Origin: Planctomycetota bacterium
Lineage (GTDB): Bacteria; Planctomycetota; Phycisphaerae; SM23-33
DNA length: 39,468 bases
Direction of reading: 5' to 3'
NCBI GenBank assembly: GCA_012729725.1
Contig: JAAYCO010000205.1
Location: 1 to 39,468, forward strand
The position numbers and the translations under genes are program-made. The notes beneath the pieces were generated by a model. That model was not told the DNA's origin and did no database searches. It saw only the letters and a list, made by a program, of their open reading frames with translations. Below are positions 16,313 through 23,584 of the stretch, in pieces. How positions within the stretch are numbered: position 1 is the stretch's first letter; each line of letters opens with the position of its first letter.

Positions 16313-17517
16313 TATTCCATCGTCAAGGCTTCAACCATGTCTATCTTCATCGCCCTCCAGGCCGGATAACAGGCGCTGATTACAGCGCCGGCGAAGGCGG
16401 CTGCGATGGCGATCGCTATCCAATGCGGGCCGATGGTTACCGTGTAAAGAGTCACCTGCTCTATCGCCCAACCGGCGGCGTAGCTTACCCCAATGCCGAT
16501 GGCACAGCCGGCGAATGTCATCAACAGCGATTCCGCCAGAACCTGGCGGATGACAAACGCCGACGATGCGCCGAACGATTTGAGCAGGGCGATTTCGCGG
16601 GTTCGTTGCAGCACCATCGTGTACAACATGACCGCGATGAAGAGAAACGCGATTATCAGCGCGACCACGTTAACGGCGTCCACGTAGGTGTACATCACGC
16701 CCCATTTCTGCTGAAGCATGTTGCGATACTGGCTGACCTGCACAACCTCCTGTCGCGTATCGTTGCGTATGTCCCGCGAAGCCTGTTCGACGCCTTCGTC
16801 GTCAACGAGATCCACGAATATGACCGTGCTCTTGGTTATCGACCCGCTGCCGAAGAGGAACTGCGCGGTCCTTCGCGGCAGGTAGACCCGCGCGAGACCG
16901 CCTTCGGGCACTACGCCAACGATTTTCCAGTTGTGGTTGGAAATATGCACGTCGTCGCCGACTTTCAGGCTGGCCTTCTTGGCAAGCCTGCTGTCGATTA
17001 CAAGCTCAAGCGCTCCGCGAGAGGCAAGATCCGCGTCGGTTATAGATGCAAGATCGTCGCCGGAGGCTTCCTCCAGCAACTGCTTTTCCAGCCAATGGGC
17101 GAAGCTCATGTCCGGGTCGAACAGCCTTCCGCCCGAGAGCTTCTTCCCGCCGGCGAGCATGTCCCACTGTCCGGGGTCAACGCCGGCAGCAAGATGATCC
17201 TGCCCGCCGACCTTCATCGGCCAGAGAAACACGGGAACCGCCCGCGCAACCTTTCCTGGGTTCTGCTGTTCTATGCGCTGGGCGAAGCGGTCGCTGAGGC
17301 CCACGCCGCTGAGCGTTGGCGTGCTTTCGCCCCAACCGGCAGGGTACACGAGAAGTTGGGCGTTGACCGCGTCCCAGCGGTCTGCTATTTCGCCAAGGCT
17401 TCCTCGTGAGAGCCCGCTGAGCGTAAGCAGCATGCAGATGCCAATGCCGATTCCAAGGGCGTTCAGCAGGCTTCTTAGTTTATGATGCAGTATGTTCGCA
17501 AGCGGAAGATAAGCCAC
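16312..17517 (-). CDS. FtsX/MacB-type ABC transporter permease
   Basis: The 401-residue protein starts at a GTG. One membrane helix (about 18-38) is followed by a periplasmic domain of about 230 residues (the MacB_PCD-like region) and three C-terminal helices forming the FtsX domain. That domain begins VNVVALIIAFLFIAVMLYTM, continues with RTREIALLKSFGASS, and ends YPAWRAMKIDMVEALTM, all family hallmarks. It pairs with the overlapping ATPase. LolCDE needs two such subunits in enterobacteria, but only one gene is here, so a homodimer as in MacB or LolF systems is likely. Cargo unknown. Confidence 0.87.
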   Translation of the reverse strand: MAYLPLANILHHKLRSLLNALGIGIGICMLLTLSGLSRGSLGEIADRWDAVNAQLLVYPAGWGESTPTLSGVGLSDRFAQRIEQQNPGKVARAVPVFLWPMKVGGQDHLAAGVDPGQWDMLAGGKKLSGGRLFDPDMSFAHWLEKQLLEEASGDDLASITDADLASRGALELVIDSRLAKKASLKVGDDVHISNHNWKIVGVVPEGGLARVYLPRRTAQFLFGSGSITKSTVIFVDLVDDEGVEQASRDIRNDTRQEVVQVSQYRNMLQQKWGVMYTYVDAVNVVALIIAFLFIAVMLYTMVLQRTREIALLKSFGASSAFVIRQVLAESLLMTFAGCAIGIGVSYAAGWAIEQVTLYTVTIGPHWIAIAIAAAFAGAVISACYPAWRAMKIDMVEALTME

Positions 17518-17595
17518 TGTCGGCTGCTCCGTCTGGTTCAGTGCGTAATCAAGGGCGGCGCGGGCAGGTGATCACTGCGAAACCGGCCCGCCCGC

Positions 17596-17637
17596 AAGCG
17601 GTTACAAAAGTAGCGGTGAGTGTACCCCGTAAGCGGT
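17596..17637. repeat. Three short direct repeats (A/T)AGCGGT in a divergent intergenic region
   Basis: AAGCGGT at 17596-17602, TAGCGGT at 17611-17617 and AAGCGGT at 17631-17637 lie in the 147-bp gap between the permease and the PA14/PKD gene. The spacings are 15 and 20 bp. They may be binding sites for a regulator of one or both genes; chance is possible for such short units. Confidence 0.3.
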
Positions 17638-17664
17638 CCCGTGTGCCACATAATCAGGTTCATC

Positions 17665-19746
17665 ATGAAAACTATCCTGACGTTCAAAAATCGCCCGTCG
17701 CAAGCGTTATTCCTGCTTGCCCTTGTGCTGTTATCCTGCCCCAGCGCCCACGCCTGGTGGAACAACAACTGGACCTGCCGCCGGGCGGTGACTGTAGAAT
17801 CATATAAACCCACCGGGCTTGAAGGCGCGGATATCGCCACCGTGACGTTCCACACCGGCGGGCTGTGCCGCGCGGACGGCGCCGATATACGCGTAACAAC
17901 GGCCAACGACGTCCTTGTTCCCAGCCGGGTCATAATTGCAGGCCCGGGCGATACCGCCACCGTGGCTTTCGCACTGCAAGAAGGCATAAAGGACTATCAC
18001 GTCTACTACGGCAACGATAAAGCGTCGGCCGAGCAAAGTGCCGCTTTGGATATTCGCCGCGGGCTGCTGCTGGAGATGTGGGAATGGAACGGCGGGCAGA
18101 TGAACACGCTGGCCGACGTGCAGGCCGCTTTGAAAAACTCCCGCAAGCTCATTGGCAGGGCCTTCCGTGACAGGATATGGCAGCGGCACAACCCGCTGGG
18201 CCCGCAAGACCGCTTCGCCGCCGTGTACACAGGCTGGCTGGAGGTACGCAACGGCGGCGAGTTTGTCTTCGCATGCTCAAGCCAGAACGCGTCATTCATC
18301 CTGATCGACGACAAGGTGATTATTTCCAACGGCGGCAGGCACGGCTACCAGAGAGATGCGTCCAAGCAGGCGAAGATCGATCTGGCGCCGGGCCTTCACA
18401 AGGTCACGTTCTATCACGTCACGTCGGGGGGCGAACCGATGGCGGTTCTTGCATGGCGCCCGCACTGGGAGGCGAACAGGCGGAACTTCATGTTCGTTCC
18501 GCCGGCTGCGTTTGCGCAGGTCTTCAACGCAAAGGCCGCTGCCCTTGAGAAATACGGCCCCAAGGTCGCGGTGGACATTTCAGTTGCGAGGCTTGGCGAA
18601 ACTTTCATGTCCGACCGCTACTACCAGCGGTATTCATTCTCAGCCGGCATTTCCACGGACCGCAAGGACGTCAAATGGACCTGGAAGTTTGGCGACGGTC
18701 TTGCGGGCGAGGGCAGCGGGGTCGAGCACGTCTATCTTCTGGCGGGCGAATACACGGTCGAGGCGGCGGCGAGTTTTGAAGGCGTTCACTTCACCGCCCG
18801 GCAGCGTGTGCATGTTGACCGCGACTGGGACAGGGTTTTCGATACAAACATCGACCCCGTTCAACTGCACGGCAACATCGTGCGGGAATACGACTTTGCG
18901 AAGCTGTCTTCCGACCTTCTGGCGGAGGCGGTGCTGCTGATGGATCGCTTGGGCGACGAGAAGGCTTTGTGGGCCTCCGCAGATGCGTTTCTGGCAAAGG
19001 ACAGCGCCAGGGCATCTTCGATACGCGAGGTTATGGAAGTGCTGACGCCTCGCTACATTGCGGCAGCCCAGGCGCGAAAGGCCTGCGACGCCTTGTGCAA
19101 GGCGGCTGAAATGACCAAAGACCCCGCCGTGCGATCGGCCATGTGGAATCAGGCGGGCAACACGGCGTTGTATCGGCTTGGCGCCGTCGACGAGGCAGGC
19201 AATCTATTCGACAAGTCCGCTGCCCAGATGAAGGCGTCACCCAGGTCGTCGCAGCACCGCGTTGCCAGGATTGGTCAGGCCGACGTTCTTCGCCATCGCG
19301 GGCAAAGCAGCGCGGCGATGGAAATCTACAACCAGCTTGCCGCCGAGCAGACGCCCGTGGGCGGCGAATCGCTCGCCCGCGGCAATTTCGCCCGCCATGT
19401 TGAGGAATACATCCGGACCAGGGACCACGACGCCGCCGAGCAGTGCCTTGATGAATGGGCGCAGACTCTGCCCGCCGACAAGCTTCACGGCTATTGGTCG
19501 CTGTTGCGCGCGAGATTGCTCATAGCCCGGTCGCTCTATGGCGAGGCGGTAATGGAGGTTCGCGTGCTGCTTGCCGCCAACGACGCATCCCCATACGCAC
19601 CGGAGTTGCTGATGGAAGCGGCGATCGCGCACAAATCCCTCAACCAGCCCGATCAGACTCGCGCCATCCTCGAAAGGATCGTGAAGGAATATAGCGAGTC
19701 GCAGACGGCCAGGCAGGCGCAGGAGATGCTCAAGGCCGGGCGGTAG
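17665..19746 (+). CDS. Secreted multidomain protein: DUF2341-like, PA14-like, PKD and TPR domains
   Basis: The ATG at 17665 gives 693 residues starting with a signal peptide cut after AHA (30). The mature N terminus, WWNNNWTCRRAVTV, matches the start of DUF2341 domains. Residues about 165-270 look like a PA14 beta-barrel: FRDRIW, YTGWLEVRNGGEFVFACSS, FILIDDKVI and GLHKVTFYH. Residues 320-385 form a PKD domain with WKFGDG, VEHVYLLAGEYTVE. Residues about 395-690 are helical TPR-like repeats (AMWNQAGNTALYRLGAVDEAG, ARIGQADVLRHRGQSSAAMEIYNQLA). PA14 and PKD modules often bind glycans or proteins, so this may be a surface or periplasmic scaffold. No enzyme domain is seen. An in-frame start 15 codons upstream lacks signal character. 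Confidence 0.82.
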   Translation: MKTILTFKNRPSQALFLLALVLLSCPSAHAWWNNNWTCRRAVTVESYKPTGLEGADIATVTFHTGGLCRADGADIRVTTANDVLVPSRVIIAGPGDTATVAFALQEGIKDYHVYYGNDKASAEQSAALDIRRGLLLEMWEWNGGQMNTLADVQAALKNSRKLIGRAFRDRIWQRHNPLGPQDRFAAVYTGWLEVRNGGEFVFACSSQNASFILIDDKVIISNGGRHGYQRDASKQAKIDLAPGLHKVTFYHVTSGGEPMAVLAWRPHWEANRRNFMFVPPAAFAQVFNAKAAALEKYGPKVAVDISVARLGETFMSDRYYQRYSFSAGISTDRKDVKWTWKFGDGLAGEGSGVEHVYLLAGEYTVEAAASFEGVHFTARQRVHVDRDWDRVFDTNIDPVQLHGNIVREYDFAKLSSDLLAEAVLLMDRLGDEKALWASADAFLAKDSARASSIREVMEVLTPRYIAAAQARKACDALCKAAEMTKDPAVRSAMWNQAGNTALYRLGAVDEAGNLFDKSAAQMKASPRSSQHRVARIGQADVLRHRGQSSAAMEIYNQLAAEQTPVGGESLARGNFARHVEEYIRTRDHDAAEQCLDEWAQTLPADKLHGYWSLLRARLLIARSLYGEAVMEVRVLLAANDASPYAPELLMEAAIAHKSLNQPDQTRAILERIVKEYSESQTARQAQEMLKAGR

Positions 19747-19772
19747 CTTGAATGCCGGGCGGCGGCGAAATG

Positions 19773-21428
19773 CTACTGCACGGTCGTGTCCTGGTTCTCG
19801 TCTATGTTCTGTGAATCAGCAGGCGGCGGCTCGACGGGCAGGGTGGCGGTGTTCACCACCGTGGTGCGGGCGAACATGTCGCCCAGCCGCTGGCGGTTTC
19901 TGTTGAGCAGCGGCAGAAGCAGAAGGAACGGCAGGCCCACGGGCGGCCACGACAGCTCGACTATTTTCACCAGGTTTCGCAGCAGCACTTGCGCCGCAAG
20001 CGGTTTCTTGCCGCCGTCGGTGGTTATGCGGATCTTCATCGCCATCTTGCCGATGGTTGCGCCGTACTTGGCCTCCATCACGAAACAATACGCGGCGTAT
20101 ATCGACAGGACGAACACGATGAACCACGCCATGACGTTGGGAAGATTGCCCTGCTGCGAAACCTGCTGAATCTCCTCCAATGTCATCAGGGGTATTTCCC
20201 CGAACACGCCGGTGACGAAGACGAAGCTGCTGATGAACACAATCGGCAGAAGGTCAATCGCAGTCGCCACGGCCCGCCGCAGAAGCGGGGCGGGGATATG
20301 GTTGGCCGGAAGACTGAACGGGCCGCGGGCTTCAACGCGGGATCGCAGGCCGAATGTGATCATCAGCGACGCCGTGAAGACCAGAATCACGAACATGCTG
20401 AGTATTTCTTCGCCGTGCCCGACGAGCACGGGCTTATCAAGCACGTCGATCTGCTGAGGCTCGGAGAGCTTGCCCGCCAGGTCCATCGATGCGAGCATGA
20501 GCTTGTCGGCGCTAGTCCAGGCAAGCGAGATTCTGTCATTTGCGGCAGCAATGGCGCGGGGCTCGACCGCTGGAAGCGACGCAATCTCCTGAGGCAGGCG
20601 CACGGGGACGATTGAATAGTCGCCGCCGGTCGGGCTGACAATCACCAGCACAAGCGCCGCCTGGCCGTCCTGGGTTGTCTGCTGAACGATTACAGGCTGG
20701 TTCTGCACGGACAGCATAGCCAGATTTCTGCCTTGGGGCAGGGGGGGCAGTTTGATCCATTCATCCGCTTCCCGCACGACAAGCTCGCCGCTTGTCTGAT
20801 TGGCGGCGTGCAGAACGTACAGCCTGCCCGCGTTAACAACCATCAGGATGTCTTGCTGTTGGGGCAGTTCGCCGTTGAGATCGAACAGATGCGTCCACCT
20901 GCCGTTTGCGTTCTGAAAGAAGCCGATGGTCTGTTGTGGCGCCGGCAGTAATTGGGCGGCCTGGGGCTGCGTTTGGGTGGTCGGGGCAGCGCCGCCTGAG
21001 GGCCTGGGAACAGCCGCCAGAAAACTCGGGTTCGAATCAGCTCCGAAGCTGACGGATTCAGCAACGGCGACGGGCATGGCGCCCGCGGGCCAGCGAGGAT
21101 CCTGCGGATTAATGCCGACAACGCTTCTGCCGTCGGGCCTGTAGATGGTGTAGACCATGGGGTGGCCGGCAAGCACATGCATGCGGCTGCCGACGGCCTG
21201 GATGGCGGCCGGTCTGCCCGGCGCTTCTCGATCGACAACATCCCACTTTCCCGACGCCTGCCGAACCGCAACATCGTAGTCGCCGCCGTCGTTCACCCGC
21301 ACCAGCCAAAGCAGATCGTCGCTGCCGGAGAGGGCATTTTGGCGGGCCTCAAGATCGCCGGCAAGCACAAGAACTACCGCCGCGGCGAGCACCCCGACGG
21401 ATAGCGAAAAACGCCTCGAAAAACTCAC
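19773..21428 (-). CDS. RDD-family membrane protein with large extracytoplasmic propeller-like domain
   Basis: The 551-residue protein has a signal-like N terminus (residues 6-24). The next 310 residues of short beta-rich segments (LLWLVRVNDGGDYDVAVR, GRLYVLHAANQT, EWIKLPPLPQGRNLAMLSV) read like an irregular beta-propeller. A membrane helix lies at about 342-360. Residues 385-525 form an RDD domain: RAVATAIDLLPIVF, two membrane helices, YGATIGKMAMKIRI and LGDMFARTTVV. RDD proteins are poorly understood; some act in ion or compatible-solute transport. The ATG overlaps the stop of the upstream lipoprotein gene (ATGA), so the pair is probably made together. Confidence 0.75.
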   Translation of the reverse strand: MSFSRRFSLSVGVLAAAVVLVLAGDLEARQNALSGSDDLLWLVRVNDGGDYDVAVRQASGKWDVVDREAPGRPAAIQAVGSRMHVLAGHPMVYTIYRPDGRSVVGINPQDPRWPAGAMPVAVAESVSFGADSNPSFLAAVPRPSGGAAPTTQTQPQAAQLLPAPQQTIGFFQNANGRWTHLFDLNGELPQQQDILMVVNAGRLYVLHAANQTSGELVVREADEWIKLPPLPQGRNLAMLSVQNQPVIVQQTTQDGQAALVLVIVSPTGGDYSIVPVRLPQEIASLPAVEPRAIAAANDRISLAWTSADKLMLASMDLAGKLSEPQQIDVLDKPVLVGHGEEILSMFVILVFTASLMITFGLRSRVEARGPFSLPANHIPAPLLRRAVATAIDLLPIVFISSFVFVTGVFGEIPLMTLEEIQQVSQQGNLPNVMAWFIVFVLSIYAAYCFVMEAKYGATIGKMAMKIRITTDGGKKPLAAQVLLRNLVKIVELSWPPVGLPFLLLLPLLNRNRQRLGDMFARTTVVNTATLPVEPPPADSQNIDENQDTTVQ

Positions 21429-22375
21429 GGGGCCTCCTCGACTCTCACCAGCTCTTCATCCACCGGAACGATTCTTTGCCGGACGGTTGAGGGCATTCTC
21501 TCCCAGAACAGAAACAGTTCCGGCAACGCGCGGTCGGCGGTTGTCATCTCGCTGAGCGACAGGCGGATGCTGCTGTTTTGCCTGGGCCACTCGATGCGGA
21601 TCTCCGTTGGCATGATCGGCGGCTGGGCCGGAGGATTATCAACGTCCTCCACCTCGATGGGCCTCCAGTCGCTAAGAGAGGCCTCGATAATGCGCCTGCC
21701 GCTTTCGTCAAAAAACCTGATGAGATACGGGCGAGGAGGCACGCCGTCCTGCCAGTTGAACAGCATTTCGCGCCTGGCGTAAATGCGCCGGGAGACCGGC
21801 TGGCGATTGATGTATGTAAGCACGTATGAGCAATCGTCGGACATTTGCCTGTCGTTCAGGGTCAGAATGACGGCCGGTATGTCGGTGAAATCCGCCGGCA
21901 GCATGGTTATCGCCAGCACTTCGGCCAGTTGATGCGGGTCGAAAGGCAGATCTCTTACCCCGGGCGCCCCGGCAAAATCGTTTCGCCCGAAGCTGCCGCC
22001 TGAATAGTCGGCGAAGTTGTACCAGAAGTAATAGACATCATCGACGGTGCTGCTGCCCAGCCGGAATATCTCGCTGCCCGCCTCCTGCCCGATGAGCACA
22101 AGGTCGTGAGGCCCTCCCGACTCGTTCTTGTGCATTATCAACAGGGCGTTGGGCGAAAGGGCGGCCCAGCCCCAGTTGATCCTCCTGCCGTTGGACGTGA
22201 ACGACGCCGACATCCGCGCACGCGACCATAAACGCGGAACCTTCGCGGCGTTCTGGTTGTACGTCGCCACAAGATCCTCGCGCGACATCGACGTTTCAGG
22301 GCAAATCGGCTTGCAGCCGGGAAACACAACGCCCGCGGCGATCAACAGGCCAAGCCCAAGGGAGCGAAAGCTCAT
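21425..22375 (-). CDS. Lipoprotein of unknown function
   Basis: The 316-residue product has a lipoprotein signal with lipobox FPGC (C21). The body is beta-rich with many aromatic residues (INWGWAALSPNALLIMHKN, VYYFWYNF). The region about 40-120 could be a LolA/LolB-like half-barrel, as in other outer-membrane lipoproteins, but I cannot assign it with confidence. It overlaps the zinc-ribbon gene upstream and the RDD gene downstream by 4 nt each (ATGA), which argues that the three proteins act together or are needed in fixed ratio. Confidence 0.72.
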   Translation of the reverse strand: MSFRSLGLGLLIAAGVVFPGCKPICPETSMSREDLVATYNQNAAKVPRLWSRARMSASFTSNGRRINWGWAALSPNALLIMHKNESGGPHDLVLIGQEAGSEIFRLGSSTVDDVYYFWYNFADYSGGSFGRNDFAGAPGVRDLPFDPHQLAEVLAITMLPADFTDIPAVILTLNDRQMSDDCSYVLTYINRQPVSRRIYARREMLFNWQDGVPPRPYLIRFFDESGRRIIEASLSDWRPIEVEDVDNPPAQPPIMPTEIRIEWPRQNSSIRLSLSEMTTADRALPELFLFWERMPSTVRQRIVPVDEELVRVEEAP

Positions 22376-22875
22376 TCCAGTTCTCCCTCCAGGATTTCGC
22401 CCAGCCGCCGGCTTACGTCGGCGATCTTCTCGTCGTCCATGTGCGGGTTCTCGACGGAATTCGCCGCCTCAGCGCCCCGCAGGCGCATGTTCCACATCTC
22501 CCGACCGTCGGGCGTCCTGGTCATTCCATCGTAGCTCAGCAGGCGTTTGCGCATCAGAACCAGCGCCAGAACAAACCGAAGATTAATGCGCGACGGATCA
22601 TCTGCGCCTTCAAGCCGAGTGAACAGATTCACCAGCAGATCGTCATCGACGAACAGGCGCTTCTTTTCCTGCTTGGGCGGTATTTTGCTGTGCCAGACTC
22701 CGAGCACGTCCGGGCCTTCAGGCGGATTCTTCCAGCAGGACATGCAGTAATCGTTCCGGCTGAGTTCGTCGTCGGCGTCCTTGACAACCGTCACGAACTC
22801 ATCGCCCACCTGAAGCTGTTTTCCGCACTCGCCGCACGTGCCCGCGGGGCGAGAGATGTTGTATTCCTTTGCCAC
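22372..22875 (-). CDS. Small zinc-ribbon protein of unknown function
   Basis: The 167-residue cytoplasmic protein has two CxxC knuckles, CGEC (14-17) and CMSC (44-47), spaced as in a treble-clef or zinc ribbon. The rest (about 60-167) is helical: LFVDDDLLVNLFTRLEGADDPSRINLRFVLALVLMRKRLL, then an acidic tail. No DNA-binding or catalytic motif is recognised. It sits between the cyclodeaminase gene (48 bp upstream) and the lipoprotein gene, whose start overlaps its stop. Confidence 0.75.
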   Translation of the reverse strand: MAKEYNISRPAGTCGECGKQLQVGDEFVTVVKDADDELSRNDYCMSCWKNPPEGPDVLGVWHSKIPPKQEKKRLFVDDDLLVNLFTRLEGADDPSRINLRFVLALVLMRKRLLSYDGMTRTPDGREMWNMRLRGAEAANSVENPHMDDEKIADVSRRLGEILEGELE

Positions 22876-22923
22876 GATCCTTCTTTCCGATTCGCCTGCC
22901 AGGGGGCCATGTGCCGCCAGGGC

Positions 22924-23553
22924 TCAAGGCATGATGCCGGCAATCGCCAGTTCCAGCATTTCGAGCATTCTCGACGCCCGCCTGACATCTTCCCTTGATG
23001 CTTGATTGATTTCAACCGCCGCCCTGCGGTCGCTCAGGTGCGGAGTGTTCACTCGCACGTTGTAGTCGCACAGCCTGACGCATGCGGCCGCCAGAGCACC
23101 GGCTGCGGCAAGGTCGCTGATCAGCATTTGCGAGCATCTGCCGGCGAAGGATTCCAGGTCTTCCAACAGCGCCAATGCCGTCTTGGCCAATTCGCGGGGC
23201 ACGTCGATCGCCGCAGCCGTTGCAATGGCCACTGCCTGGTCCTTTTCCGGACCGTCGGCTAGCCTTGTGCTTTGCTGGTAGAGCGTGTAGGCGGCAACGT
23301 CGTCATGCACCAGTTGCTCGAACATCTTCCTGGCCCGCTCAAGCCGTGGCAGGAGGTGCGAGTAATACTGCTCGTGCTCGGCGAACTTCTTTTTGCCCTG
23401 TGTGAACTTGAGCGACATTTCCGCAAGGGCTGCCGCCATTGCGGCCACAACGCCCGCGACGCTTCCGCCGCCCGGCGTCGGTGTGCGATCAGCGGTTGCC
23501 GATGCGAAATCACGCACGCTCAGCGCGAGCAGATCCTTTTCCTCGTTCGCCAC
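22924..23553 (-). CDS. Cyclodeaminase/cyclohydrolase (FTCD C-terminal domain) family protein
   Basis: The 209-residue protein corresponds to the stand-alone form of the formiminotransferase-cyclodeaminase C-terminal domain, which acts on formimino- or methenyl-tetrahydrofolate. The hallmark PTPGGGSVAGVVAAMAAAL is followed by a helical bundle with conserved EMSLKFTQGKKKF, VHDDVAAY and the CSQMLISDLAAAGALAAA stretch. I chose the GTG at 23553 because an AGGAG site lies 6 nt upstream; a longer TTG start would overlap the peptidase gene. No histidine-degradation genes are nearby, so methenyl-THF cyclohydrolase activity in one-carbon metabolism is more likely than histidine breakdown. Confidence 0.88.
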   Translation of the reverse strand: MANEEKDLLALSVRDFASATADRTPTPGGGSVAGVVAAMAAALAEMSLKFTQGKKKFAEHEQYYSHLLPRLERARKMFEQLVHDDVAAYTLYQQSTRLADGPEKDQAVAIATAAAIDVPRELAKTALALLEDLESFAGRCSQMLISDLAAAGALAAACVRLCDYNVRVNTPHLSDRRAAVEINQASREDVRRASRMLEMLELAIAGIMP

Positions 23554-23584
23554 GACTATCTCCTTTTTGTCGCAAAAACGGCGA

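Noticed and set aside
21020-21045. GGGTTCGAATC, a tRNA T-arm-like string
   Set aside because: No acceptor or anticodon stems can be built around it, and it lies inside the RDD protein gene.
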